Source of the DNA: OFTM10 sp964196195
Lineage (GTDB): Bacteria; Actinomycetota; Acidimicrobiia; Acidimicrobiales; Aldehydirespiratoraceae
Direction of reading: 5' to 3'
NCBI GenBank assembly: GCA_964196195.1
Contig: CAXMSE010000092.1
Span: 1 to 64,000, forward strand
DNA: 64,000 nucleotides
A program made the position numbers and the translations under genes. This document shows positions 35,056 through 42,923 of the stretch, piece by piece. The notes beneath the pieces are model-generated. The model saw nothing but the letters and a program-made list of their open reading frames with translations. It searched no databases and was not told the DNA's origin. Within the stretch, counting starts at the first letter, position 1, and each line of letters starts with the position of its first letter.

Positions 35056-36095
35056 CCGCGGAAGTCGGTGAACAGGGCCTCGGCTTCAGATGTCATGAGC
35101 AGCACGTCGGCGCCGGAGTCGGTGATGTAGCGCGAAGTGGGAACTGTGGCCGTGAAGGGTTCAGCGCCATGCACATCGAGGCCGAGCGAAGCCGCACCGC
35201 GCAGAGACAGGCCCGAGTCGACCCTCACATTGCCGCTCACGCCGTCGAGAACTCCGAGCAGGGTGAAGGGATTCCACGTGGAGCCCAATTCGGCGAACAC
35301 CGCGGCGAGGAAGCGTTGCTGGCGCTGGACTCGGCCGAGGTCTGAGGTGAGGTCGCGGACTTCTACCCCGTCGATGATCTCGACAAGGTGGCGCGACCGA
35401 ACGTATGCCAATGCCTCGCTGCCATCCAGGCGTACCGGGCCAGCAGTGTCGATCTGGAGTCCCGACTTCAGGTCGTAGGCCGGGTGGGGGAACTGGATCG
35501 TGACACCACCGAGGGCATCGACCAGGCCGAGGAAACCCGCGAGGTCGATCTCGAGATAGTGGTCGATGCCGATCCCCAGCTCGGTCTGGATCGTATTGAT
35601 GAGAGCTGACGGGCCACCGAACGCGAACGCCGCGTTGATTCGATTGGGGGAGCCGCCATCGAGGGGCAGGTACAGGTCGCGGGGGATCGCGAGAAGGTGA
35701 GCGGTGTCGGCGTCGATCCTCAGGATCGCGATCGTGTCGGTTCTCTCACCCGCGACTCCCTCGCCGAAGATCACTCCTGCGTTGGCCGTGTCGGCGGACA
35801 CACCCTCGCGGGAGTCGGTGCCCACGATCAGGTAGTTGGTACCACCATCGGACCCCTGTAGAACCGACTCGAGGTCGATCTTCTCCACGTCGCTCCAGGT
35901 GGACCAGGCGGTGGCCCCGAATGCGCCGGCCGCGAGCGCGATGACCACAACAAGAGCAGCGAGAACCCAGGGCCAGCGGCGGCGACGGCGCGCAGGGGGT
36001 CTGAGGGGCGCCGGCGGCAGCTCGTCGAGAGTGGTGCCGGGTGCGGTGTCAGACTCGACATGGAAGGACCGTGGGTCGGTGGGGAGGTCTGACAT
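35052..36095 (-). CDS. LytR-CpsA-Psr (LCP) family cell-wall glycopolymer ligase
   Basis: A 347-residue membrane-anchored protein. About 40 polar, Pro-rich N-terminal residues precede one transmembrane helix (WVLAALVVVIALAAGAFGAT). The extracytoplasmic LCP domain starts GGTNYLIVGTDSREG, continues with TIAILRIDADTAHLLAIPRD, LYLPLDGGSPNRINAAFAFG, and LVDALGGVTIQFPHPAYD, and includes EALAYVRSRHL with the conserved Arg residues. LCP proteins transfer glycopolymers (teichoic acid or arabinogalactan) from a lipid carrier to peptidoglycan. The AftD-like protein at the end of this window suggests an arabinan-type polymer. Divergent from the M23 gene. Confidence 0.9.
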   Translation of the reverse strand: MSDLPTDPRSFHVESDTAPGTTLDELPPAPLRPPARRRRRWPWVLAALVVVIALAAGAFGATAWSTWSDVEKIDLESVLQGSDGGTNYLIVGTDSREGVSADTANAGVIFGEGVAGERTDTIAILRIDADTAHLLAIPRDLYLPLDGGSPNRINAAFAFGGPSALINTIQTELGIGIDHYLEIDLAGFLGLVDALGGVTIQFPHPAYDLKSGLQIDTAGPVRLDGSEALAYVRSRHLVEIIDGVEVRDLTSDLGRVQRQQRFLAAVFAELGSTWNPFTLLGVLDGVSGNVRVDSGLSLRGAASLGLDVHGAEPFTATVPTSRYITDSGADVLLMTSEAEALFTDFRG

Positions 36096-36192
36096 GCGCG
36101 CTCATTTAACCGCGAACGCCGCTCGATGCGACGGCGCCCTGTCACCACCACGGCGAGCAGCATCGCTACCATTGTGAGTGGGCGGTGAGCAG

Positions 36193-36221
36193 TTGACCCC
36201 AACCCGCCAGCAGTTTATAAC
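36193..36221 (+). promoter_or_regulatory. near-consensus promoter TTGACC-17-TATAAC
   Basis: TTGACC at 36193-36198 and TATAAC at 36216-36221 are separated by exactly 17 nt in the 128-bp divergent region between the LCP and M23 genes. It is the best sigma-A-type promoter seen in the window. The expected start site (about 36228) falls just after the annotated GTG at 36224, so the promoter or the gene start may need adjusting. Confidence 0.5.
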
Positions 36222-36223
36222 CC

Positions 36224-37399
36224 GTGCCCTCCACCTTCGTCCCCCCAACGACTCGACCAGGTCTTCGCCGACTGGCGTTGTTGATCGTCGCCGCCCTGGC
36301 TATTTCCGCGCCTGCCACCGCCGATGAATCGATCAGCGACATCCGAGCCGATCGTGAGGCCGCTCGTGATGCGGAGGCGGCGGCCCTGGCGGAGTTGGAG
36401 TTCCTCGAGCTCGAGGATCAGCGCATCGCTGAGATCCTCGCCGAGATCCAACTGGCCGTCGATGCCCAAATGGCACGCGTCGACGGAGGTCGCCAGGTGC
36501 TCGACGCGGCCCAGGCGGAAGTGATCACCCGCCAGACCCTCGCCGATGGCGCAGCGGCCGACGTGGCCCTCACCACCACAGAGATTCGCCAACGGGCAGT
36601 CGATGCCTACGTCGGCACCGACAACACCGTCGAGCCGTGGCTCCAGTCCGGCGACATCAACAAGACCGCGGTCCGTCTCGCCATGCTCGATTTCGCGGCT
36701 GGTAGTGATCGCGACCTCCTCGACCACCTCCGCCGCCTTCAGGTCGAGCGCGAGGATCATGTCATCGCCGGCGAAGAGGCGCGGATCGAGGCCGATCATC
36801 TCCGCGCCCAACTCGAAGAGGAATTGGCCGAACTCCAGACCCGCCAACTGGTCCAGGCCGAGGTCCAGAATGAGCTCCTGTCGCGGATCGGTGCCTGGGA
36901 GGCGGAGGCCGACGCACTGGCTCAGGAGTCGATCGAGCTCACCGCCCTCATCAAGGCCGAGCAGACCAGGCAGTTGGGGATCGCACCGGGAGCGCCCGGT
37001 GCCGCATCCGTCGAGGGCTTCGCGATGCCGACGGCCGGGTCGGTGGGATCCTCGTTCGGCTCGCGTGTGCACCCGATCTTCGGCTCGGTGCGTCAGCACA
37101 CCGGCGTCGACATCGGTGGCAGCACCGGAGACGCGATCTGGGCATCCAAGGAGGGCCGGGTGATCTTCGCGGGCTGGAAGGGCGGCTACGGCAACGCTGT
37201 GATCATCGCCCACGCCGGGAATGTCGCAACCCTCTACGCCCACATGTCGGAGACTCTGGCCCGCGCTGGCGACCAGGTCGATGGGGGAGAGGTGATCGGT
37301 CTGGTGGGATCCACCGGATGGAGCACCGGGCCCCACCTCCACTTCGAGGTGAGGCTCGATGGTGTGCCCAAAGATCCCTTGCTCTTTCTGCCGCTCTGA
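36224..37399 (+). CDS. secreted M23 peptidase with N-terminal coiled coil
   Basis: A 391-residue exported protein. Signal peptide with core LALLIVAALAISAPATA, cleaved near residue 34. Residues about 38-240 are a long Glu/Ala/Arg-rich coiled coil (DREAARDAEAAALAELEFLE). The C-terminal LytM domain (about 268-391) holds the Zn motifs HTGVDIGG (H-x3-D) and TGPHLHFEVRLDG (HxH), so it should be an active endopeptidase rather than a degenerate EnvC type. It probably cleaves peptidoglycan cross-links in division or growth. The GTG start sits 2 nt after a strong -10; no better start upstream is available, and a TTG at 36278 would cut into the signal peptide. Confidence 0.85.
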   Translation: MPSTFVPPTTRPGLRRLALLIVAALAISAPATADESISDIRADREAARDAEAAALAELEFLELEDQRIAEILAEIQLAVDAQMARVDGGRQVLDAAQAEVITRQTLADGAAADVALTTTEIRQRAVDAYVGTDNTVEPWLQSGDINKTAVRLAMLDFAAGSDRDLLDHLRRLQVEREDHVIAGEEARIEADHLRAQLEEELAELQTRQLVQAEVQNELLSRIGAWEAEADALAQESIELTALIKAEQTRQLGIAPGAPGAASVEGFAMPTAGSVGSSFGSRVHPIFGSVRQHTGVDIGGSTGDAIWASKEGRVIFAGWKGGYGNAVIIAHAGNVATLYAHMSETLARAGDQVDGGEVIGLVGSTGWSTGPHLHFEVRLDGVPKDPLLFLPL

Positions 37400-37456
37400 C
37401 CCAGTTACGCTGAACGGCAGAGAGGTCAGCCGACCAAGGGCCCTGATGGAGGCAAT

Positions 37457-37765
37457 GTGGGATCGAAGAAGCGGCGCCGGTTCAAAAGGCGAGTCTGGGG
37501 TTACCAGAGTTCGGCAGTTGATCAGCACATCACCGCGATGGACCTCACCGTTCAGGAGTTGGAGGCCACGATCGGCGCCGTCGAGAGGGATCGGTCCGAT
37601 CTCGTGCTTCGAGCTACCCGCCTCAGTGTGGAAGCGGTGATGGCCGAGGCCCACCAATGCGCCGCGGAGATCGTCGAAGCCGCAAGAGTCCAGATCAACG
37701 ACCAGCCCAGCGCGCTTGACGTGATCGATCTTCGACAGGCAGTGGAGCCTGTCGAATCGGCCTGA
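37457..37765 (+). CDS. DivIVA-like small coiled-coil protein
   Basis: A 102-residue protein I assign only loosely. It starts very basic (KKRRRFKRRVWGY) and continues SSAVDQHITAMDLTVQELEA, echoing the F-x-GY-x2-x2VD-x-F pattern of the DivIVA N-terminal domain; the rest is a short amphipathic coil with AVMAEAHQCAAEIVEAARVQ, as in DivIVA/Wag31 relatives. The C-terminus is acidic. GTG 37457 has GGAGG 4 nt upstream. Located 57 nt after the M23 peptidase, so a role in cell-pole or division-site organisation is plausible. Confidence 0.5.
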   Translation: MGSKKRRRFKRRVWGYQSSAVDQHITAMDLTVQELEATIGAVERDRSDLVLRATRLSVEAVMAEAHQCAAEIVEAARVQINDQPSALDVIDLRQAVEPVESA

Positions 37766-37793
37766 ACGCGCCACAATCGCCAGGGTTTCGACC

Positions 37794-38651
37794 ATGTTGC
37801 TTACTATCGGGGATCTCCAGGAACAGATCCTGATCCAACTCCCGTCCGACCCGGTACGCGGCGCGGAGACGGCCGTTCGCTCGGCCAGGTTGAGGGGCGG
37901 AAGCGCCGCCAATGTTGCCGCCATCGATGCGGAGGCCGGCGGTGGTCCTCGATTCGTGGGGCAGGTCGGAGATGATGGCATCGGCCATCTGCTCGCCGCG
38001 GATCTGCGATCGCGAGGAGTTGAGACCCTGATCCGCCACATCGGAGGCACCGGTGTGGCGGTCACGATGGTGGGCGATAAAGGCCGCAGCGGCCTCGTCG
38101 ACAGGGGAGCATCGCGTCGCCTCTCGCTTATCGAACCGTCGGTACTCGAGGGCGTGACCCAGGTCTACTTCGCGGCTTCAGCCTTCGTCGACGACCCCTT
38201 GGCCAGTGCGGTGGATCGCCTGATGGCCGAGATCCGAGACCTTCGACTACCGGTTGTCATCGGTGGGCCCGGCCCGGCTGAGCTCGATCAGATCGGGGGC
38301 CAGCACTTCCTCGAACTGATCGCTGCGGTCGAACCCGATGCTGTCGTCTTGAATCGCGCCGAGCACTCAGCACTGGGAATCGCCCCTCGAGAGGGGATCA
38401 GTGGGGCCTGTTGCACGGTGGTCACCGCCGGGGCTCGGCCCACGCTCGTGATGGAGGAGGCGGTGGCCGCCGAGTCGGTGCCGGTCCCCCCGGTGGAGGT
38501 GATCCGCGACCGCACCGGCGTCGGCGACGGTTTCCTGGCCGGGTTCATGGCGAGCAGGCGCATGGGCGCCGATGGTATTGCCGCCACCCATGCCGGGCAT
38601 CGTGTCGCGGCGAAGGTGCTTGGCCAGCTGGGCCCGTCGATCGGGAGCTGA
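37794..38651 (+). CDS. PfkB/ribokinase-family carbohydrate kinase
   Basis: A 285-residue sugar or nucleoside kinase. The N-terminal substrate-binding part has RLRGGSAANVAAIDAEAGGG and FVGQVGDDGIGHLLAADLRS. The C-terminal ATP/anion-hole motif DRTGVGDGFLAGFMASRR replaces the common DTTGAGD with a Val but keeps the catalytic Asp. Substrate unknown. A possible -10 CAGGGT sits 7 nt before the ATG. Confidence 0.85.
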   Translation: MLLTIGDLQEQILIQLPSDPVRGAETAVRSARLRGGSAANVAAIDAEAGGGPRFVGQVGDDGIGHLLAADLRSRGVETLIRHIGGTGVAVTMVGDKGRSGLVDRGASRRLSLIEPSVLEGVTQVYFAASAFVDDPLASAVDRLMAEIRDLRLPVVIGGPGPAELDQIGGQHFLELIAAVEPDAVVLNRAEHSALGIAPREGISGACCTVVTAGARPTLVMEEAVAAESVPVPPVEVIRDRTGVGDGFLAGFMASRRMGADGIAATHAGHRVAAKVLGQLGPSIGS

Positions 38652-38683
38652 GGTGAGGGTAGGAGTAAGCCTGTCCGGGCGGC

Positions 38684-39148
38684 TCAGAGTCGGCCGGAGG
38701 CCGATCTGCGGGACAGAGCGGTGTCGAGCGCTGCATCGGCGCGTGCCGTGGCGGCCTGAAGCCCACCCGACTGGCGGCGCACGGAATAGGCGATGTCGAT
38801 GTCGATCCCGCTCGCTCTGAGTTCGCGGTGGACTTCACGAGCCCTACGGCTCAGGGCAAGGGGCCCTTCGACGGGCACCATCACGACACCGAGACGCCCG
38901 GTGCCCACCATCGCGGTGCGGTCGGTCCAGCTGAGATGGCGATCGATGATCGAGAGCACCGCGGCCTCGGCGACATTGCGGGCATCATCGTCGCTATGAC
39001 GGAGCAGCTCGCCGGCGTAGTGGATGAGAAGGACGCCGGCACCGAAAGCGTGCTCGGCGACATAAGGGTCCTCACTCTGGAGAAGGTCCGACCACCCGCC
39101 TGCGATGGCACGAGTGCGTCGGATCGACGAGCGTCCTATCGACGGCAT
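38684..39148 (-). CDS. degenerate GGDEF-like domain protein
   Basis: A 154-residue cytoplasmic protein. The second half resembles the beta-alpha-beta core of diguanylate cyclases: RTAMVGTGRLGVVMVPVEGP, then SRRAREVHRELRASGIDIDI, then LQAATARADAALDTALSRRS, but the GGDEF catalytic motif is missing (GTGRLG instead). It could bind nucleotide without synthesis, or have another role. The ATG has AGGAG 10 nt upstream. Divergent from the alpha/beta hydrolase. Family assignment is tentative. Confidence 0.5.
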   Translation of the reverse strand: MPSIGRSSIRRTRAIAGGWSDLLQSEDPYVAEHAFGAGVLLIHYAGELLRHSDDDARNVAEAAVLSIIDRHLSWTDRTAMVGTGRLGVVMVPVEGPLALSRRAREVHRELRASGIDIDIAYSVRRQSGGLQAATARADAALDTALSRRSASGRL

Positions 39149-39196
39149 GCTTCTGTCTCCTGTACCTGGAATCTTTGATGCCCAGTCGGCCCGGCA

Positions 39197-39283
39197 CCCA
39201 CCCTTCTCAGCGCATCGGGCAATTCGTCACCGAACCGACACCGAACTCCACGGTTCGCGGTCGAATCCGCCGCTGAGGGTGGG
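39197..39283. repeat. imperfect inverted repeat in a divergent intergenic region
   Basis: CCCACCC-TTCT-CAGCG (39197-39212) and CGCTGA-GGGTGGG (39271-39283) form an inverted repeat about 87 bp overall in the 159-bp region between two divergent genes. Could be a regulatory structure; no T tract follows. Confidence 0.3.
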
Positions 39284-39307
39284 AAAGGGGTGTGGAAGAC
39301 TGGACGG

Positions 39308-40063
39308 ATGCACACCGAGAATCTCTCCTTCGTGGGTGCCGCCGGGCACAGCCTGGCCGGCACCTTGCGTCGCCCCGACACGGCCCCCGTCGGAAGCGCT
39401 CTGCTCGCTCATTGCTTCACCTGTAGCAAGGACCTCCACACCACCTCGCGGCTCGCTCGTCGCCTCACCGACGCGGGGTGGATAACGCTCACGTTCGACT
39501 TCACCGGCCTCGGCGAGAGCGACGGCGAGTTCGCGTCCACGACGATCGGTTCGGAAGTGGGCGATCTCACCCGCGCGGCGGTGGCCCTGCTCGAGAGGCG
39601 GGCAGGGGCATGCCTGTTGATCGGCCACAGCCTCGGGGGCGCCGCGGCGGTGCTCGCCGCAAGTCGTCTCCACACGGTGACGGGCCTGGTCTGCGTCGCC
39701 TCGCCTTCCGATGTCGGTCACGTCAGGCACCTCTTCGGAGATGCGAAGTCCGTCGACGAGACCGGAGCAGTGGAGGTACGCATCGGCGGTCGCCCATTTC
39801 GGATCGGAGCCGCGTTCCAGGCCGACCTCGATCGTCACGATGTCGTCCGGGCTGCCGCCGAGCTCGATATCCCCGTGCTGGTGGTGGAGGCGGGGGCCGA
39901 TGCGGTCGTGCCGGTCAGCGAGACTCGAGCCCTCGCAGCAGCGGCGGCGGACTCCACACTCATCACTATCCCCGGCGCTGATCACCTCTTCAGTGCCCCC
40001 GCTCACGCCCTCGGCCTGGCCGATGCGGTGCTCGGCTGGCTCGACGCGCGCGATTCCCTATGA
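39308..40063 (+). CDS. alpha/beta hydrolase
   Basis: A 251-residue hydrolase, probably an esterase or dienelactone-hydrolase-like enzyme. N-terminal LRRPDTAPVGSALLAHCFTC, then DFTGLGESDGEFASTTI, nucleophile elbow LIGHSLGGAAAV (Ser), later VEAGADAVVPVSET (Asp) and the C-terminal ITIPGADHLFS (His), so the catalytic triad is complete. ATG 39308 is preferred to an upstream start. Substrate unknown. Confidence 0.85.
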   Translation: MHTENLSFVGAAGHSLAGTLRRPDTAPVGSALLAHCFTCSKDLHTTSRLARRLTDAGWITLTFDFTGLGESDGEFASTTIGSEVGDLTRAAVALLERRAGACLLIGHSLGGAAAVLAASRLHTVTGLVCVASPSDVGHVRHLFGDAKSVDETGAVEVRIGGRPFRIGAAFQADLDRHDVVRAAAELDIPVLVVEAGADAVVPVSETRALAAAAADSTLITIPGADHLFSAPAHALGLADAVLGWLDARDSL

Positions 40064-40070
40064 TCGATGC

Positions 40071-40099
40071 TTGTAGCGCGCCTGTCTGGTCGATAGCGT
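40071..40099 (+). promoter_or_regulatory. hppA promoter TTGTAG-17-TAGCGT
   Basis: TTGTAG at 40071-40076 and TAGCGT at 40094-40099 with exactly 17-nt spacing. The predicted leader is about 33 nt with AGGAG 5 nt before the hppA GTG, unlike the leaderless genes nearby. Confidence 0.45.
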
Positions 40100-40138
40100 G
40101 ACGCCGGTCTTTTCCACTGCGCATCGACAGGAGCAACC

Positions 40139-42226
40139 GTGAGCGCCGTTCCCTATCTGGCCATGATCTCGGCAATCGCCGGGCTCGTACTGGCCGGTTA
40201 TTACTACAAGGCAGTCGAGGCTGCGTCGCCTGGTAACGACCGCATGGTCTTCCTCATGACCGAGATTCAGAAGGGCGCACGCGCCTTCCTGAAGCAGGAA
40301 TACACCTGGGTATCGGTGTTCGTGGTGGCGATGATGGTGTTGATCGCCCTCGTGATCCATCCGCTGGCCGCGATCAGCTACCTGCTGGGTGCTGTCCTGT
40401 CGGCCACCGCCGGCTATGTCGGTATGACGGTGGCCACCATGGCCAATGCCCGCACCACCGAAGCAGCCAAGGACGGTCCCGGCAAGGCCTTGCCGATCGC
40501 CTTCCGGGGCGGTGCCGTGATGGGGTTCTCGGTGGCCGGCCTCGCCCTTCTCGGGCTGATGGTCGTCTACACCGTGTTCGTCACCTGGATTGAGCACGCC
40601 GAGGCGTTCCAGATCGTGACCGCCTACGGCCTGGGGGCATCATCTATTGCCCTGTTCTCGCGTGTTGGTGGAGGTATCTTCACCAAGGCCGCCGATGTGG
40701 GCGCCGACCTCGTCGGCAAGGTCGAGGCCGGAATCCCCGAGGACGACCCTCGCAATCCGGCCACCATTGCTGACAACGTGGGTGACAACGTGGGCGACGT
40801 CGCCGGCATGGGCGCCGACCTCTTCGAGTCCTACGTGGGCTCGATAATCGCTCCGATCTCGCTGGTGGCATTCGGCCTCGCCGGCGTGGGCATCACCGCA
40901 GAGCAGGCTGGCGACAGCGGGCCCATCGAGCTCCTCATGTATCCGATCGCTATTGCTTTCGTGGGCATGGTTGCTTCGATCATCGGTTCGTTCTTCGTGA
41001 AGTCCGGCGACTCCACCGACTCCAGGTCGCTGAGCAGGGCTCTTCACATGGGCACCAATGTAGCCATGGGTCTCACCCTCGCAGCCACCTTCGGCATCGC
41101 CTACTGGCTGTTCGATGGGGCCGATAAGCCGTGGGGTCTGGCAGTCTCGGTGAGCGGTGGCCTCGTGGCGGGCTGGGCGCTCGGGAAGACCGCCGAATAC
41201 TTCACGTCCGATCATTTCGCCCCCGTGAAAAAGATCGCCAAGCAGACCGAGACCGGCCCCGCCACCACGATTCTCAGCGGCATCAGCGCCGGGATGATCT
41301 CGGTGGCCGCTTCGGTCGGCCTCGTGGTTCTAGGAGTGGCAGTTGCCTATTGGGGCGGCGAACAGACCCTCGGCGACGATCCGTTTGCAGGCATCTACGG
41401 CATCGCCGTGGCCGCCATCGGTATGCTCGCCACCACCGGTATCGTCGTTTCGGTCGATGCCTACGGGCCCATCGCCGACAACGCCGGCGGCATTGCCGAG
41501 ATGGCCGAACTCGATCCGAGCGTGCGTGAAGTCACCGATGCCCTCGACTCACTCGGCAACACCACTGCTGCGGTGGCCAAGGGCTTCGCGGTCGGATCGG
41601 CAGCCCTCACCGCCTTGGCGCTGTTCAAGAGCTTCGAGTTCGCGCTGTTGCAAGAGGGACGTGTGTTGAGCCTCGATGTCGGCGAGGTGGATGTTTTCAT
41701 CGGCCTCTTCCTCGGAGCGGCTCTGCCCTTCCTCTTCGCCGCGCTCACGATCGATGCCGTCGGGCGCGCCGCTCACGCGATGATCGAAGAGGTACGTCGG
41801 CAGTTCCGCGAGATCCCCGGCCTCAGGGAGGGCAAGGAGGGTGTGGTCCCCGAGTCGGCTCGCTGCGTCCAGATCTCCACCGACGCCAGCCTCAAGGAGA
41901 TGATCATCCCGGGCGCCCTCGCGGTTGTCGTTCCTCTCGTCGTCGGATTCATCGATGTCGACGCTCTCGGAGGCCTCCTGGCCGGCGCGCTCGTCACCGG
42001 CTTTTCACTCGCCATCTTCATGGCCAACGCCGGTGGAGCGTGGGACAACGCCAAGAAGTACATCGAGGCCGGTGCCCTCGGGGGCAAAGGCTCAGACAAT
42101 CACAAGGCAGCTGTCGTCGGCGACACCGTGGGGGATCCCTTCAAGGACACTTCGGGCCCGGCGATGAACATCCTGCTCAAGGTGATGACCATCGTCTCGC
42201 TCGTGTTCGCCAGCGCATTCGTCTGA
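40139..42226 (+). CDS. hppA: membrane-bound ion-translocating pyrophosphatase
   Basis: A 695-residue integral membrane enzyme that couples pyrophosphate hydrolysis to ion pumping (H+ or Na+). About 16 hydrophobic helices. Active-site loops: DVGADLVGKVEAGIPEDDPR then NPATIADNVGDNVGDVAGMG, and the C-terminal GGKGSDNHKAAVVGDTVGDP. In GNTTAAVAKGFAVGS the residue after GNTT is Ala, as in potassium-dependent enzymes; potassium-independent ones have Lys there. It begins at GTG 40139 behind a promoter and ends just before a strong hairpin, so it is probably a one-gene unit. Confidence 0.95.
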   Translation: MSAVPYLAMISAIAGLVLAGYYYKAVEAASPGNDRMVFLMTEIQKGARAFLKQEYTWVSVFVVAMMVLIALVIHPLAAISYLLGAVLSATAGYVGMTVATMANARTTEAAKDGPGKALPIAFRGGAVMGFSVAGLALLGLMVVYTVFVTWIEHAEAFQIVTAYGLGASSIALFSRVGGGIFTKAADVGADLVGKVEAGIPEDDPRNPATIADNVGDNVGDVAGMGADLFESYVGSIIAPISLVAFGLAGVGITAEQAGDSGPIELLMYPIAIAFVGMVASIIGSFFVKSGDSTDSRSLSRALHMGTNVAMGLTLAATFGIAYWLFDGADKPWGLAVSVSGGLVAGWALGKTAEYFTSDHFAPVKKIAKQTETGPATTILSGISAGMISVAASVGLVVLGVAVAYWGGEQTLGDDPFAGIYGIAVAAIGMLATTGIVVSVDAYGPIADNAGGIAEMAELDPSVREVTDALDSLGNTTAAVAKGFAVGSAALTALALFKSFEFALLQEGRVLSLDVGEVDVFIGLFLGAALPFLFAALTIDAVGRAAHAMIEEVRRQFREIPGLREGKEGVVPESARCVQISTDASLKEMIIPGALAVVVPLVVGFIDVDALGGLLAGALVTGFSLAIFMANAGGAWDNAKKYIEAGALGGKGSDNHKAAVVGDTVGDPFKDTSGPAMNILLKVMTIVSLVFASAFV

Positions 42227-42240
42227 GCGAAGAATCCTGA

Positions 42241-42273
42241 TGGCTGTGGGGACCTTGCCGGCCCCCACAGCCA
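42241..42273 (+). terminator. hairpin terminator after hppA
   Basis: A perfect 11-bp stem, TGGCTGTGGGG (42241-42251) pairing with CCCCACAGCCA (42263-42273), with an 11-nt loop, begins 15 nt after the hppA stop. No T tract follows, which is usual in high-GC actinobacteria. It also makes a gene start at 42240 unlikely. Confidence 0.65.
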
Positions 42274-42286
42274 CGGCTTCAACCGG

Positions 42287-42292
42287 TACCGT
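42287..42292 (+). promoter_or_regulatory. predicted -10 box TACCGT for a leaderless 5-formyl-THF cyclo-ligase gene
   Basis: TACCGT lies 7 nt before ATG 42300 with no Shine-Dalgarno; it follows the hppA terminator hairpin directly. Confidence 0.45.
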
Positions 42293-42299
42293 TCGCCCG

Positions 42300-42902
42300 A
42301 TGACCCAACCCGCCAGCCAGCGACGAGCGATGCGCCTCGACCTGCGGGAGCGACGCGCCGCCCTCTCCGGCGCCGACCAGGGCGCGGCATCGATGGCGGT
42401 GATGGCTCGACTGGCTCGTATGCCGCTGCTCCGGGAAGCGGCGATCATCTCCGGCTATCGGGCGGTCCGCGGCGAGATCGACATCGATGCTGCACTGATT
42501 CTCCTGTGCGAGTCGGGACGAACGATCACGGTGCCGCGAGTGGTGGGCGACCATCTCGAGTTCGTCACGTGGGACCCCGAAGGTGATGCCACCACCGGCT
42601 CGTTCGGAATCCAGGAGCCCGCCGCGGGTGATCCCGTGCCCCTGCACCGCCACGATGTGGTGCTCGCCCCGCTTGTGGCGTTCGACGAGCGGGGCAACCG
42701 CCTCGGGCAAGGTGGAGGCTTCTACGATCGCGCACTCGCAGGAGCGGGGTCTCAACGCCCCATCGTCATCGGCGTCGCCCACTCCTTCCAACAAGTCGGC
42801 CTTGTTCCCGCCGAGGCTTGGGACATCCCCCTCGACGCAGTCGTCACCGAGGACTGCGTCCTGGAGTTCCGTCCGGGCGCCCTCGATCCCCCAACCCACT
42901 GA
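42300..42902 (+). CDS. 5-formyltetrahydrofolate cyclo-ligase
   Basis: A 200-residue ATP-dependent enzyme converting 5-formyl-THF to 5,10-methenyl-THF. N-terminal RRAMRLDLRERRAALSGADQ, IISGYRAVRGEIDIDAALIL, and the signature DERGNRLGQGGGFYDRALA are typical; the ending IGVAHSFQQ..VPAEAWDIPLDAVVTED is also family-like. ATG 42300 is preferred: the frame is open to 42240 but that part overlaps a terminator hairpin, and a -10-like box lies 7 nt upstream of 42300. It is followed by trkA after 21 nt. Confidence 0.93.
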   Translation: MTQPASQRRAMRLDLRERRAALSGADQGAASMAVMARLARMPLLREAAIISGYRAVRGEIDIDAALILLCESGRTITVPRVVGDHLEFVTWDPEGDATTGSFGIQEPAAGDPVPLHRHDVVLAPLVAFDERGNRLGQGGGFYDRALAGAGSQRPIVIGVAHSFQQVGLVPAEAWDIPLDAVVTEDCVLEFRPGALDPPTH

Positions 42903-42923
42903 ATCAAGGAGTAGAAAGAAGCT

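Noticed and set aside
39197..39283. The inverted repeat as a transposon end or attachment site
   Set aside because: No flanking target duplication or mobile gene; it is short and imperfect, more likely regulatory or chance.
42240..42299. Upstream extension of the 5-formyl-THF cyclo-ligase to 42240
   Set aside because: It would run through an 11-bp hairpin just after hppA; ATG 42300 has a -10-like box and starts the family N-terminus.
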